Source: Pseudomonas corrugata
GTDB taxonomy: Bacteria > Pseudomonadota > Gammaproteobacteria > Pseudomonadales > Pseudomonadaceae
Assembly (NCBI RefSeq): GCF_001269905.1
Contig: NZ_LHVK01000008.1
Coordinates: 206,526 to 270,525 of the forward strand
DNA length: 64,000 nucleotides
Reading direction: 5' to 3'
Made by a program: the position numbers and the translations under genes. Numbering within the stretch: position 1 is the first letter of the stretch; each line of letters starts with the position of its first letter. Under the pieces are notes generated by a model, which did not search any database, had not been told where the DNA came from, and was given only the letters and a program-made list of their open reading frames with translations. Below, in pieces: positions 42,214-52,341 of the stretch.

Positions 42214-43131
42214 TCACCGAACGGCACTGACCCCATCCAACGTGGAAAACGAAGTGTCCTTGGCCGTCAAGAGGAAGTCGCGCATGTATGGTGCATCGAG
42301 CATGTCGGTGCGAACCGCCGCGTACAGCGTGGCGAACAGGCCTTTCTCCCCCAGCCGCTTGGCCTTCACGTAACCCCGTGAACTGTATTCATGCAGAGCC
42401 CAGTGGGGCATGCCGCAGACGCCACGGCCGCTGGCCACCAGTTGCATCATCATCACCGTCAGCTCGGACGTGCGGACCTGGGCTGGTTCGATGTCGGCCG
42501 GCTCGAGGAAGCGGGTGAAGATGTCCAGTCGATCCCGTTCCACTGGGTAGGTGATCAGGGTTTCGCTGAGCAGGTCTTCGGGCACGATATACGGTTTGCC
42601 CGCCAGCCGATGCTGGTTGGCCACGGCGAGCATTGCTTCGTAAGTGAACAGCGGCACGTAGGTGATACCCGCCAGTTCCAGTGGGTCGGACGTCACCACC
42701 AGATCCAGGTCGCCACGGGCCAGGGCCGGCAGCGGGGCGAAAGCAAAGCCCGAGGCCAGGTCCAGTTCGACTTCCGGCCAGGCATCGCGGAACTGGTCGA
42801 TGGTGGGCATCAGCCACTGGAAACAGCTGTGGCATTCGATGGCCATGTGCAAACGGCCGGCGGTGCCACCGGCCAGCCGGGCAATGTCTCGCTCGGCGCT
42901 GCGCAGCAATGGCAGGGTGGCGTCGGCCAGTTGCAACAAGCGCAGGCCGGCGCTGGTGAACCGCACCGGTTTGGTCTTGCGCACGAATAACTGCATCCCC
43001 AGGCGTTCCTCCAGTTCTTTGAACTGGTGGGAAAGAGCGGACTGGGTCAGGTGCAGGCGTTCGGCTGCTTCTACCAGGCTGTCGGCTTCGCGCAGGGCGT
43101 GCAGGGTCTTGAGGTGGCGGAGTTCAAGCAC
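42214..43131 (-). CDS. metR: LysR-type regulator of methionine synthesis, MetR
   Basis: 305 residues. HTH region LELRHLKTLHALREADSLVE, then AAERLHLTQSALSHQFKELE, is nearly the textbook MetR N-terminus. The ligand-binding domain is of MetR type (ECHSCFQWLMPTIDQFRDAW), where homocysteine binds as co-activator. The start is the GTG at 43131, because GGAG lies 8 nt upstream and the family starts with LELRHLKTL; the longer opening to 43167 adds unrelated residues. Divergent from metE across a 109-bp spacer with a MetR-box candidate at 43176. Confidence 0.95.
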   Translation of the reverse strand: MLELRHLKTLHALREADSLVEAAERLHLTQSALSHQFKELEERLGMQLFVRKTKPVRFTSAGLRLLQLADATLPLLRSAERDIARLAGGTAGRLHMAIECHSCFQWLMPTIDQFRDAWPEVELDLASGFAFAPLPALARGDLDLVVTSDPLELAGITYVPLFTYEAMLAVANQHRLAGKPYIVPEDLLSETLITYPVERDRLDIFTRFLEPADIEPAQVRTSELTVMMMQLVASGRGVCGMPHWALHEYSSRGYVKAKRLGEKGLFATLYAAVRTDMLDAPYMRDFLLTAKDTSFSTLDGVSAVR

Positions 43132-43175
43132 CGGAATTGCTCCATGAGTAAAACTTGTGATCAACACGAAAAAGT

Positions 43176-43188
43176 TGAGTTTGTCTCA
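43176..43188. promoter_or_regulatory. Candidate MetR box
   Basis: TGAGTTTGTCTCA matches seven of nine fixed positions of the enterobacterial MetR consensus TGAANNTNNTTCA, and is itself a TGAG/CTCA dyad. It lies 53 bp before the metE ATG and 45 bp from the metR start, where an activator serving both genes would bind. Confidence 0.6.
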
Positions 43189-43240
43189 TGTAGGGTCGAC
43201 TGTCGACAATGGCGTCATCTTTTACAGGAGGACTCTTACC

Positions 43241-45553
43241 ATGGCCCTGGCCCACACCCTCGGTTTTCCCCGCATCGGCGCCGACCGCGAACTGAAAAAA
43301 GCCCTCGAAGCCTATTGGAAAGGCGACCTGGCACCGGCTGCGTTGCAGAGCGTCGGCCGTGAACTGCGGGCCCGGCACTGGCAATTGCAGAAAGACGCCG
43401 GGATCGACCTGCTGCCGGTGGGGGATTTCGCCTGGTACGACCAGGTACTCGGCCACACGCTGACCCTGGGCGCGGTTCCAGCGCGATTTCACAACACGCT
43501 GAACCCTCAGGGCCGGCCGACCCTGGACACCCTGTTCGCCATGGCCCGTGGCGCCACGCCGGCCTGCTGCGATGCCCACCACGGTCAGACGCAACATGCC
43601 CAGGAGCTGACCAAGTGGTTCGACACCAACTACCACTACCTGGTCCCGGAGTTTTCCGTCGACCAGACCTTCGCCTTGAGCTGGGAACAACTGTTCGATG
43701 AAGTGGACGAGGCCCATGCCTTGGGGCACCGGGTCAAACCGGTGATCATCGGTCCGCTGACTTATCTGTGGCTGGGCAAGGCCAAGGGACAGGATTTCGA
43801 CAAGCTTGACCTGCTGGAACGCCTGCTGCCGGTCTATGGTGAAATCCTCAATCGCTTGAAGGCCCAAGGCGTGGAATGGGTGCAGATCGACGAGCCGATC
43901 CTCACCCTTGACCTGCCTGTGGCCTGGCGCAGTGCCTTCGAGCGGGCCTATCACATCCTCCAGTATTCGCCGCTGAAGAAGTTGGTAGCGACTTATTTCA
44001 GTGGCCTGCAAGACAATCTCGGCCTGGCCGTGAGCCTGCCGGTGGACGGCTTGCACATCGATGCAGTGCGTGCGCCGGAGCAACTGGGCCAGGTCTTGGA
44101 CCGCCTCCCGACCTACAAGATTCTCTCGGTGGGCCTGGTCAATGGCCGTAACGTCTGGCGCTGCGAACTGGAACAGGCCCTGGCGCAGTTGCGGCCGGCC
44201 CAGGAGCGTTTTGGTGACAACCTCTGGGTCAGCACGTCATGCTCGTTGCTGCACAGTCCGGTGGACCTGGAGCGTGAAGACCGACTGGACCCGGAGCTCA
44301 AGAGCTGGTTGGCCTTCGCGGTGCAGAAGTGCGGCGAAGTGGCGGTGTTGCGTGACGCATTGAACGATCCGCAAGCCCCCGGTGTGCAACAGGCGTTGGC
44401 CACCAGCCGTGAGATGCAGGCGAGCCGCGCCGCCTCGACGCGTATCCACAAGCCCGAGGTCCAGGCGCGTCTGGCGGCCATCAAGCCGCAGGACAGCCAA
44501 CGACGTTCGCCGTTTGCCCTGCGCATCGAACAGCAGCGGGCACGCCTGAAATTGCCGGCGTTTCCAACGACCACCATCGGCTCTTTCCCGCAAACCCCGG
44601 CGATTCGTCTGGCGCGTCAGGCCTACAAGCAGGGCAAACTATCGGCCAACGACTATCAGGACGCCATGCACACCGAAATCCGCCACGCCGTGCAGATCCA
44701 GGAGCGCCTCGGTCTGGATGTGCTGGTCCATGGAGAAGCCGAGCGCAACGACATGGTGGAGTATTTCGCCGAGCAACTGGACGGCTACGCCTTCACCCGT
44801 TTCGGCTGGGTGCAGAGCTACGGTTCGCGATGTGTGAAACCGGCGATCATCTACGGCGACATCAGCCGGCCGAAAGCCATGACCGTCGACTGGATCCGCT
44901 ACGCGCAAAGCCTGACCGACAAGGTCATGAAGGGCATGCTCACCGGCCCCGTGACCATGCTGATGTGGTCGTTTCCCCGCGAGGACGTGCCGCGTCGGGT
45001 CCAGGCACAGCAACTGGCCCTGGCCCTGCGTGACGAGGTGGTGGATCTGGAAGCGGCCGGGATCAGCATCGTGCAGATCGACGAGGCCGCGTTCCGCGAA
45101 GGTCTGCCGTTGCGGCGCGGGCAATGGCAGGAATACCTGGATTGGGCGGTGGAAGCCTTCCGCTTGAGCGCATCGGGTGTGCGTGACGAAACCCAGATCC
45201 ATACCCACATGTGCTACAGCGAATTCAATGACGTGATCCAGGCCATCGCTGCCATGGACGCCGACGTCATCACTATTGAAACCTCGCGTTCGGACATGGA
45301 ATTGCTGGAGGCTTTCGAAGCGTTCGACTACCCGAACGATATCGGCCCGGGCATCTACGACATCCACTCGCCGCGGGTGCCGGACACCGCCGAGATGGTC
45401 GGCTTGATGAACAAGGCCGTGAAGCGGATTCCCGCCGGGCACCTGTGGATCAACCCCGACTGCGGCCTGAAGACCCGGGCGTGGCCGGAAACCGAAGCGG
45501 CGCTGGTGAACATGGTGGCGGCGGCGCGACAGTTGCGGGGGCAGCTAGCCTGA
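43241..45553 (+). CDS. metE: Cobalamin-independent methionine synthase
   Basis: 770 residues, full length for MetE. N-terminal domain begins [20 protein letters not shown]. The C-terminal catalytic half has [20 protein letters not shown] and the zinc ligands in HMCYSEF and PDCGLKTR. The enzyme moves a methyl group from methyl-tetrahydropteroyl-polyglutamate to homocysteine to make methionine in the cytosol. AGGAGG lies 8 nt before the ATG at 43241; the frame is open to 43157 but the family starts here. It is regulated by the divergent MetR. Confidence 0.97.
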   Translation: MALAHTLGFPRIGADRELKKALEAYWKGDLAPAALQSVGRELRARHWQLQKDAGIDLLPVGDFAWYDQVLGHTLTLGAVPARFHNTLNPQGRPTLDTLFAMARGATPACCDAHHGQTQHAQELTKWFDTNYHYLVPEFSVDQTFALSWEQLFDEVDEAHALGHRVKPVIIGPLTYLWLGKAKGQDFDKLDLLERLLPVYGEILNRLKAQGVEWVQIDEPILTLDLPVAWRSAFERAYHILQYSPLKKLVATYFSGLQDNLGLAVSLPVDGLHIDAVRAPEQLGQVLDRLPTYKILSVGLVNGRNVWRCELEQALAQLRPAQERFGDNLWVSTSCSLLHSPVDLEREDRLDPELKSWLAFAVQKCGEVAVLRDALNDPQAPGVQQALATSREMQASRAASTRIHKPEVQARLAAIKPQDSQRRSPFALRIEQQRARLKLPAFPTTTIGSFPQTPAIRLARQAYKQGKLSANDYQDAMHTEIRHAVQIQERLGLDVLVHGEAERNDMVEYFAEQLDGYAFTRFGWVQSYGSRCVKPAIIYGDISRPKAMTVDWIRYAQSLTDKVMKGMLTGPVTMLMWSFPREDVPRRVQAQQLALALRDEVVDLEAAGISIVQIDEAAFREGLPLRRGQWQEYLDWAVEAFRLSASGVRDETQIHTHMCYSEFNDVIQAIAAMDADVITIETSRSDMELLEAFEAFDYPNDIGPGIYDIHSPRVPDTAEMVGLMNKAVKRIPAGHLWINPDCGLKTRAWPETEAALVNMVAAARQLRGQLA

Positions 45554-45596
45554 GTAACTGCGGAGCTTGGCTGTACCTGTGAGCGCTGAGGAAACT

Positions 45597-45689
45597 TGTG
45601 GGAGCAAAGCTTGCTCGCGATGGCGGCGGACCAGCCAGTATCATTGTTGGCTGACTTGGCCCCATCGCGAGCAAGCTTTGCTCCCACAG
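45597..45689. repeat. REPIN, family A variant
   Basis: TGTGGGAGCAAAGCTTGCTC and inverted GCGAGCAAGCTTTGCTCCCA. It lies after metE in the 260-bp spacer before the hydrolase gene. Confidence 0.9.
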
Positions 45690-45813
45690 AAAACTCACAC
45701 CGCAGGAACCACTCGGTAATCTTCATCAAACTGTCACGCAACTGTGGCAGCGCGCTTGAACAAACTTCATCAGACTCACGCTCTACTGGGGCTCTGCGTT
45801 TTGGTGTTTCTTC

Positions 45814-46833
45814 ATGCGTGTGTTTATTTTCCTGGCCGTCCTGTTGTTCGGCCTGCCGTCGATTGCGGCGTCTCGCTGTGAGGTCAACGTTCCGACCCAA
45901 CGGGTCGATCTGGATCAGGTGAGCCTGGCCTACCAGAGCATTGGCCGTGCCTCCGATCCTGCTTTGTTGCTGGTGATGGGGCTGGGTGGGCAGTTGATCC
46001 ATTGGCCGGATGAAGTGGTGGTTGCCCTGTGCGAACAGGGCTTTCGGGTGATCCGCTACGACAACCGGGACGTGGGCTTGTCCACCTGGCGGCAGGCGCC
46101 GGGCAGCGCCAACCTGACTTTCGAAGCGCTTCGCTACAAACTGGGCTTGACGGTTGACGCGCCTTACTCCCTCACAGACATGGCCAATGATGGCCTGGGG
46201 CTGATGGACGCGTTGCACGTGCAGAATTTTCATCTGCTGGGGGCGAGCATGGGGGGCATGATCGCCCAACACATGGCCGCGATGGCGCCGCAGCGGGTCG
46301 ATAGCCTGACCCTGATCATGACCAGCTCCAGTGCCGCCGGCTTGCCGGCGCCTAGCGAAACGCTGGTGCGCTTGCTGTCCCGACGCAGTGCGCCGAATCG
46401 TGAGGTAGCGCTGGAGCAACAGGCTGACCTGCTGGCCGCCCTGGGTAGCCCCATGGTGATCGATGATCGCCAGGCGCTGCTGCATCAGGCTGCTGTCGCC
46501 TATGATCGGGCGTTCAACCCCGAAGGTGTGCAACGCCAGATCATGGCGATCATGGCCGAGCCGAGCCGGGTCGAGCTGCTCAATCAATTGCGGGTGCCGA
46601 CCCTGGTGGTTCATGGCACCGCCGACCCGTTATTGCCGGTGATGCACGGCGTCCATCTGGCGGCGCATATCCGCGGCAGTCAGTTGAAGTTGATCCCGGG
46701 CCTGGCCCATCGTTTCCAGGAGGCTTTCAAGGAGCCGCTGCTGGGAGCGGTGTTGCCCTATCTGCAAGAGCATCGCGAAGACACCTCGCACTGGGCGCAG
46801 GTCGAACCGGTACAGGCGCCGAATCTGCTCTGA
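45814..46833 (+). CDS. Exported alpha/beta hydrolase
   Basis: 339 residues with a signal peptide ([20 protein letters not shown]). Alpha/beta hydrolase core: [15 protein letters not shown] (oxyanion region), [11 protein letters not shown], nucleophile elbow [10 protein letters not shown] with catalytic Ser, acid in [11 protein letters not shown], and His in [10 protein letters not shown]. It probably acts in the periplasm on an ester or lactone. Substrate unknown. It stands alone between repeats. Confidence 0.88.
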   Translation: MRVFIFLAVLLFGLPSIAASRCEVNVPTQRVDLDQVSLAYQSIGRASDPALLLVMGLGGQLIHWPDEVVVALCEQGFRVIRYDNRDVGLSTWRQAPGSANLTFEALRYKLGLTVDAPYSLTDMANDGLGLMDALHVQNFHLLGASMGGMIAQHMAAMAPQRVDSLTLIMTSSSAAGLPAPSETLVRLLSRRSAPNREVALEQQADLLAALGSPMVIDDRQALLHQAAVAYDRAFNPEGVQRQIMAIMAEPSRVELLNQLRVPTLVVHGTADPLLPVMHGVHLAAHIRGSQLKLIPGLAHRFQEAFKEPLLGAVLPYLQEHREDTSHWAQVEPVQAPNLL

Positions 46834-46863
46834 TAGAGGATTCGAACGTTGTAGCGATCTCCT

Positions 46864-46891
46864 GTGGCGAGGGGATAAATCCCTTCGCCAC
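46864..46891. repeat. Short palindrome, family B
   Basis: GTGGCGAGGGGAT, AA, then ATCCCTTCGCCAC: the 28-bp element with one mismatch. Between two convergent genes. Confidence 0.88.
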
Positions 46892-46911
46892 AAAGGAGTA
46901 TCTGCAGGATT

Positions 46912-47793
46912 TCACCGCGACCGGGCCTGCTCCACCAACCACCCCATCAACTCCTGCAACGGCTCCGACGCCTGGGCCTTGCGCGGGAGCACCAGGTAAT
47001 AACCCAACCCGGTCCTGACCTTCAGCTCGAACGGCATCACCAGCCGCCCGGCGCTCAGGTCATCGCCGATCAGCGACCAGTCGCCTATCGCCACACCCGT
47101 GCCCTGTGAGGCCATGGACATCGCCAGATCCAGGGTTTCGAAATGCTGGCCCTTGCTGACATTGCTCACGTGAATCTCGGCGGCATCCAGCCAGGCAGTC
47201 CAGTCGCGCGCATCGCGGGTGGGATGCAACAGCAGGTGTTGCTGCAGGTCGGCGGGTTCATGCAGCGGCACGGGGCCGTCCAGTACCGATCGGGAGCAAA
47301 CCGGCGTCAGCTGTTCATCGAACAGATGCAGACACGCCAATGAGGTGTCGGGTGGCGGGCCGTAGACCACGGCTGCGTCGAAGGCCTCGCGCTGGAAGTC
47401 CACGCCATGCCTGACCGTGGTGGTCAGCTCCACCGGCACATCCGGCCGTTCCTTCTGCCATTGCAATAAGCGCGGCAGCAGCCAGCGCATCACACAGGTC
47501 GGCGCCTTGAGTTGCAGGGTCTGGCGCTTCTCACCGATCTGCTCCACCGCGTCGCCGATCAAGCGGAACACCTGCTGCACCTGTGGCAACCACGCCGTCC
47601 CTTCAGGTGTGAGGGTCAGGCCGCGGGCCTGGCGCTGGAACAGCGCGTAGCCCAGATGATCCTCCAATCCGGCGATCTGCCGACTCACCGCGCCCTGGGT
47701 AATGTGCAACTGTTCGGCGGCCCGGGTGAAGTTGCAGCATTGGGCCGTGATCAGAAACGTGTGCAGCGCTGGAAGCGGAGGGAGTCGTTTCAT
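46912..47793 (-). CDS. LysR family transcriptional regulator (GcvA-like)
   Basis: 293 residues from the ATG at 47793. HTH region MKRLPPLPALHTFLITAQCC, then FTRAAEQLHITQGAVSRQIA, is typical of the GcvA/AmpR branch. The C-terminal substrate-binding domain follows. An upstream ATG (47808, MAWIQ) is possible; both have weak ribosome-binding sites. It is divergent from the AruI-like operon (115-bp spacer) and is the likely regulator of it; the inducer would be a guanidino compound or amine by inference. Confidence 0.88.
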   Translation of the reverse strand: MKRLPPLPALHTFLITAQCCNFTRAAEQLHITQGAVSRQIAGLEDHLGYALFQRQARGLTLTPEGTAWLPQVQQVFRLIGDAVEQIGEKRQTLQLKAPTCVMRWLLPRLLQWQKERPDVPVELTTTVRHGVDFQREAFDAAVVYGPPPDTSLACLHLFDEQLTPVCSRSVLDGPVPLHEPADLQQHLLLHPTRDARDWTAWLDAAEIHVSNVSKGQHFETLDLAMSMASQGTGVAIGDWSLIGDDLSAGRLVMPFELKVRTGLGYYLVLPRKAQASEPLQELMGWLVEQARSR

Positions 47794-47908
47794 TTGGATC
47801 CAAGCCATGACGTGAGGACATGGCTAGTATGACTTTTTATCCATTGTTGCCGCTATGGCCTGACCGTTCAATGAGCCCATTCCAAGACAAGAAAGAAGGG
47901 CAGTGGCA

Positions 47909-49546
47909 ATGGCAACGTGCGGCGAAGTATTGGTCAAGTTACTCGAAGGCTATGGCGTGGAGCAGGTGTTCGGCATTCCCGGCGTGCACACCGTCGAGCT
48001 GTATCGCGGGCTGGCCCGGTCAAGCATTCGCCACGTGACGCCGCGCCATGAACAGGGCGCAGGCTTCATGGCCGACGGTTACGCCCGCGTCAGCGGTAAA
48101 CCCGGCGTGTGTTTCATCATCACCGGCCCTGGCATGACCAATATCACCACCGCCATGGGCCAGGCCTACGCCGATTCGATCCCGATGCTGGTGATCTCCA
48201 GCGTCCAGTCGCGCAGCCAGCTGGGTGGCGGACGCGGCAAGTTGCATGAGTTGCCGAATCAGGCTGCGCTGGTGGGCGGTGTCGCGGCGTTTTCCCACAC
48301 GCTGATGTCCGCGGCTGAATTGCCCAGCGTTCTGGCCCGGGCCTTCGCCGTGTTCCAGGCCGGGCGGCCGCGGCCGGTGCACATCGAAATCCCCTTGGAC
48401 GTGCTGGTCGAAGACGCCGATGCCTTGCTCGCCAGCACGCCTGTGAGCATCGATCGCGCTGGCGCCGCGCCGGGTGCGGTGAAACAGATGACGGCGATGC
48501 TGGCCTCGGCCAGACGGCCACTGATCCTGGCCGGCGGTGGCGCCATCGACGCCGCCGCCGAATTGACCGAACTGGCCGAACGTCTGGGCGCACCGGTGGC
48601 GTTGACCATCAATGCCAAGGGCTTGCTGCCGTCCCGTCATCCCTTGTTGATCGGCTCTACCCAGAGCCTGATGGCCACCCGCACATTGGTGGCCGAAGCG
48701 GATGTGGTGCTGGCCATCGGCACCGAGCTGGCCGAAACCGACTACGACATCACTTTTGCCGGGGGCTTCGAGCTCCCTGGTGCGCTGCTGCGCATCGACA
48801 TCGACCCGGACCAGACCGTGCGCAACTATCCGCCGCGCCTGGCGCTGGTGGCCGATGCCCGCACCGCCGCCGGGGCCTTGCTCGACGAGTTGAACCGGCA
48901 ACCTTTGGCCGAGCGCAGCAACGATTGGGGCGCTGTTCGTGCTACCCGGTTGCGTGCCGAGCTGGAAGGCAGTTGGGACGCTGCGGTCCGCGCCCAGAGC
49001 GTTTTTCTCGACAGCGTTCTGCAAACGCTGCCTGAGGCGGTCTTCGTCGGCGACTCCACCCAACCGGTGTACACCGGCAACCTGACGTTCAACCCGGAGC
49101 GTCCGCGGCGCTGGTTCAACTCGTCCACCGGCTACGGGACCCTCGGCTATGCGTTGCCGGCGGCGATTGGCGCCTGGCTTGGCGGCAAGAACCAGGGCCA
49201 TGGTCGCCCCCCGGTGGTGTGCCTGATCGGTGACGGTGGCCTGCAATTCACTCTGCCGGAACTGGCCAGCGCCGTGGAAGCGCGGGTGCCGGTGATTGTG
49301 CTGCTGTGGAATAACCAAGGCTACGAAGAGATCAAGAAATACATGGTCAACCGCGCCATCGAACCGGTGGGCGTGGACATCTATACCCCGGACTTCATCG
49401 GTGTCGCCAAAGCCTTGGGCTGCGCTGCCGAAACCGTCGATGATGTGGCGCAACTGCATACCGCACTGCTCGCGGCCAGCGACCGGCAAGGTCCGACGCT
49501 GATCGAAATCGATCAGGCGCGTTGGATGAGCGGGGTGTCGCAATGA
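47909..49546 (+). CDS. aruI: Thiamine-diphosphate decarboxylase, probable 5-guanidino-2-oxopentanoate decarboxylase (AruI-like)
   Basis: 545 residues of the acetolactate-synthase-like family. RHEQGAGFMADGYARVSGKP carries the catalytic Glu. GDGGLQFTLPELASAVEARV and LLWNNQGYEEIKKYM form the ThDP-Mg site. The last segment (EEIKKYMVNRAIEPVGVDIY) is typical of AruI, which decarboxylates 2-ketoarginine to 4-guanidinobutanal in the arginine transaminase pathway. ATG 47909 was chosen over GTG 47903 because GAAGGG sits 8 nt upstream. The adjacent aldehyde dehydrogenase supports the call. The transaminase AruH is not in the window. Confidence 0.82.
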   Translation: MATCGEVLVKLLEGYGVEQVFGIPGVHTVELYRGLARSSIRHVTPRHEQGAGFMADGYARVSGKPGVCFIITGPGMTNITTAMGQAYADSIPMLVISSVQSRSQLGGGRGKLHELPNQAALVGGVAAFSHTLMSAAELPSVLARAFAVFQAGRPRPVHIEIPLDVLVEDADALLASTPVSIDRAGAAPGAVKQMTAMLASARRPLILAGGGAIDAAAELTELAERLGAPVALTINAKGLLPSRHPLLIGSTQSLMATRTLVAEADVVLAIGTELAETDYDITFAGGFELPGALLRIDIDPDQTVRNYPPRLALVADARTAAGALLDELNRQPLAERSNDWGAVRATRLRAELEGSWDAAVRAQSVFLDSVLQTLPEAVFVGDSTQPVYTGNLTFNPERPRRWFNSSTGYGTLGYALPAAIGAWLGGKNQGHGRPPVVCLIGDGGLQFTLPELASAVEARVPVIVLLWNNQGYEEIKKYMVNRAIEPVGVDIYTPDFIGVAKALGCAAETVDDVAQLHTALLAASDRQGPTLIEIDQARWMSGVSQ

Positions 49547-50991
49547 CTCTTCCCACAGCATTGGAAGGGCTGTACATCAACGGCCAGTGGTTTCGCGGTG
49601 AGCAGTATTTACGGGTGATCAACCCGGCGACCGAGGCATTGCTGACCACTGTTCATGGCGGTGATGAACGCGCGGTCGATCAAGCCCTGGACGCCGCGAC
49701 CCAGGCCTTTGGCCCATGGTCGAAAACCACGGGGGCCGAGCGCGGCGCGATCCTGCGTCGTATCGCCGCTGGCGTGCAGGCCGGTCGCGCGCAGTTGATG
49801 CAATTGCAATCGCGCAACAACGGCAAGCCGCTGTTCGAGGCAGCCATCGATGTCGATGATGTGGTGGCGACCTTCGAATATTACGCCGAGCTGGCCGAAG
49901 GCTTGGACATCCGGCAGGACAGTTCGCTGGCCTTGCCCAGCGATGATTTCAGCGCGCGCCTGCGTCGCGAACCTTGCGGTGTGGTCGGCTTGATCGTGCC
50001 GTGGAATTTCCCGATGGTCACCACCGCCTGGAAACTCGCACCGGCCCTGGCCGCCGGCTGCTGCGTGGTGCTCAAACCCTCTGAGGTCACGCCGTTGCCG
50101 GAGCTGGAGCTGGCCTCGATCATCGCTGACTGCGGCTTGCCCGATGGGGTCTTCAACCTGATCTGTGGGACTGGCCTGGCCGTGGGGGCGCCGTTGGCCG
50201 CCGATCCGCGGGTGGCGAAGATTTCCTTCACCGGCAGCAACGCGGTGGGTGTGCAGGTGATGCAACGGGCGGCGGAAACGGTGAAGGGCGTGAGCCTGGA
50301 GCTGGGCGGCAAATCGTCTCTGCTGGTGTTGGCCGATGCTGATCTGGAACTGGCCGTGGAGTTGGCCTGTGGTGGCGGCTTCTTCAATGCCGGACAGATG
50401 TGCTCGGCCACCAGCCGGGTGCTGGTCGCTGATGAGCTGGCCGATGACTTCCTGCAGCGGCTCAAGATCCGCGCCGAGGCGATTCGCGTGGCCGATCCGT
50501 TCGATCCGGACGTGGAAATGGGCGCGTTGGTCAATCAGGCGCAATACCAACGGGTGCTGGGGCATATCGACCGGGGCGTGAGCGCGGGTGCGACGCTGGT
50601 GTGCGGCGGCCAGCGCCCGACGCATCTGTCGCGAGGCTTTTTTCTTCAGCCGACGATCTTCACCGACGTGCCCCCAGACAGTGCGCTGTGGTGCGAGGAG
50701 ATTTTTGGACCGGTGCTGTGCGTGCGCCGTTTCAGCGGCGTGGAACAGGCCATTGCGCTTGCCAATGACAGCCGTTTCGGCCTGGTGGCCAGCGTGGTCA
50801 GCCGTGATCTCGACGCTGCCGGGCAGGTCGCCAACGCTTTGCAGGCGGGCCTGGTGTGGATCAACGCGCCCCAGGTGATCTTTCCCCAGGCGGCGTGGGG
50901 TGGTTACAAGCAGAGCAGTCTGGGCCGCGAGTTGGGACCCTGGGGATTGGCGGCATTCCAGGAAATCAAGCATGTGATCCGGGCGGTCTGA
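49543..50991 (+). CDS. Aldehyde dehydrogenase, probable 4-guanidinobutyraldehyde dehydrogenase
   Basis: 482 residues of the NAD(P)-dependent aldehyde dehydrogenase family. VPWNFPMVTTAWKLAPALAA binds the cofactor. SFTGSNAVGVQ and LELGGKS (general base Glu) are followed by the nucleophilic Cys in FFNAGQMCSA. Its ATG overlaps the AruI stop (ATGA), so it most likely oxidises the AruI product to 4-guanidinobutyrate. This is inference from context; the family also acts on betaine aldehyde and aminoaldehydes. Confidence 0.86.
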   Translation: MTLPTALEGLYINGQWFRGEQYLRVINPATEALLTTVHGGDERAVDQALDAATQAFGPWSKTTGAERGAILRRIAAGVQAGRAQLMQLQSRNNGKPLFEAAIDVDDVVATFEYYAELAEGLDIRQDSSLALPSDDFSARLRREPCGVVGLIVPWNFPMVTTAWKLAPALAAGCCVVLKPSEVTPLPELELASIIADCGLPDGVFNLICGTGLAVGAPLAADPRVAKISFTGSNAVGVQVMQRAAETVKGVSLELGGKSSLLVLADADLELAVELACGGGFFNAGQMCSATSRVLVADELADDFLQRLKIRAEAIRVADPFDPDVEMGALVNQAQYQRVLGHIDRGVSAGATLVCGGQRPTHLSRGFFLQPTIFTDVPPDSALWCEEIFGPVLCVRRFSGVEQAIALANDSRFGLVASVVSRDLDAAGQVANALQAGLVWINAPQVIFPQAAWGGYKQSSLGRELGPWGLAAFQEIKHVIRAV

Positions 50992-51008
50992 CAGCACGTT
51001 ATCGGGTC

Positions 51009-51035
51009 GCGCATGCCTCGAAAAAAGGCATGCGC
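51009..51035. terminator. 10-bp hairpin after the aldehyde dehydrogenase gene
   Basis: GCGCATGCCT and AGGCATGCGC pair perfectly around CGAAAAA. It starts 18 bp after the stop. No T-run follows, so it may attenuate or stabilise the RNA. The remaining spacer to 51207 holds no gene and probably a promoter for the transporter. Confidence 0.6.
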
Positions 51036-51207
51036 CAGGGACATGGCTTCAATGAGTTTTTTTCGATAGTCAGGGATTTTGTGCAACCCCAGGATGGCCT
51101 TCGACAACGACAAACTCCTTGCAGCATCGGGCTTTGATCGATCTCGAACCGCTAGGGCGCAACGGTTTTCAGCCACCTCATACTTAGAAAAACAAAGGGA
51201 GTCCTCC

Positions 51208-52311
51208 ATGGGCAAGCATGATCTGAACAGACGTCAATTCATCAAGACCGCAAGCGTAGTGTCGGTCGCGGCCGCCGCCATGAGCGTGCCTTTCATCAGC
51301 GCCCGGGCCAGCGATACACGGTTCGTCGGCAAGACCCTGCGTCTGCTGACCTGGTCCGACGACACCGGGCTGGCTGCGCTGCGTAACATCGCCGCAACCT
51401 TCGAGGCCAAGACCGGGGCCAAGGTCATCGCCGACCGCACCGGCAGCACCTCGGAAATGGTCGCCAAACTCAAGGCCGGTGGCGACCGGCCGCAGTACGA
51501 CATCATCACCCTGGCCGGCGTCGGCGCCGAGGGACTGGCTGCGGCGGGTCTGTTGGAAAAGCCGGACCTGAACCGCATCCCCAATCTGGTGGACGTGCCG
51601 GAGCATTACCGCACCGGTGCCGGTGGTCATGGCATCGGTTATCTGTTGTGGTGCAACAGCCTGGTTTACAGCACCCGCACCTTGCAACAGACACCGGACA
51701 GTTACGCCGCGCTTTGGGACGCGGGCCTGGCGCCGAATATCTTCTTGCCGCCGCCGAACTGGACCGAGGCCATGGACCTGATCATCATCGCCGCCAAGCT
51801 GGCCGGCGGTGACGAACACAACATCGAACCGGGCTTCAAGAAACTCGCCGAGCTCAAGGAACGGGTGGTGACCCTGGGCGAAAACCCGAACCAGATCGCC
51901 GAACTGTTCCGTACCGGTTCCCTGGACATGGGCGGTTTATATGCGCCGGCGTTTTTCCCCAAGCAGATCCGCGACCCGGCCTATGGTCTGGGAGCAACGT
52001 TCGGTATGAAGGAAGGCTTCTACACTGACCTGATGCTCTCGGTCATGCCCAAGAACCGCCCGGGCGACACCGACCTGGCCTACGCCTTCATCGACCACTC
52101 CCTCGACCCGCTGGTGCAGGGTAAGATGGCCGAAGACATCTTCAACGGCCCGGTCAACGCCAAGGCCATCATCTCCGCCGAAGCGCGCAAGAGCCCGTAC
52201 ATCCTCACCCCGGAGCAAATCGCTGACAAAGCGATCATGCACGACAACGCCTTCCTGGCGACGGTGCACGACCAGTGGATCCGCCGGTACACGGAAATTT
52301 TCTCTTCCTGA
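51208..52311 (+). CDS. ABC transporter substrate-binding protein (polyamine/PotD-type)
   Basis: 367 residues with a twin-arginine signal (LNRRQFIKTASVVSVAAAAM, cleavage near SARA). The fold is that of PotD/PotF (SBP_bac_8): LRLLTWSDDTGLAALRNIAA, then FEAKTGAKVIADRTGSTSEM. These proteins bind putrescine, spermidine or related amines in the periplasm. GGGAG precedes the ATG at 51208. It is followed by four REPINs and the permease genes, and lies after a guanidino-degradation pair, so a guanidino or amine substrate is likely. Confidence 0.88.
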   Translation: MGKHDLNRRQFIKTASVVSVAAAAMSVPFISARASDTRFVGKTLRLLTWSDDTGLAALRNIAATFEAKTGAKVIADRTGSTSEMVAKLKAGGDRPQYDIITLAGVGAEGLAAAGLLEKPDLNRIPNLVDVPEHYRTGAGGHGIGYLLWCNSLVYSTRTLQQTPDSYAALWDAGLAPNIFLPPPNWTEAMDLIIIAAKLAGGDEHNIEPGFKKLAELKERVVTLGENPNQIAELFRTGSLDMGGLYAPAFFPKQIRDPAYGLGATFGMKEGFYTDLMLSVMPKNRPGDTDLAYAFIDHSLDPLVQGKMAEDIFNGPVNAKAIISAEARKSPYILTPEQIADKAIMHDNAFLATVHDQWIRRYTEIFSS

Positions 52312-52341
52312 ACTGGATGCCGGGCCCGCTCGACATCCAAG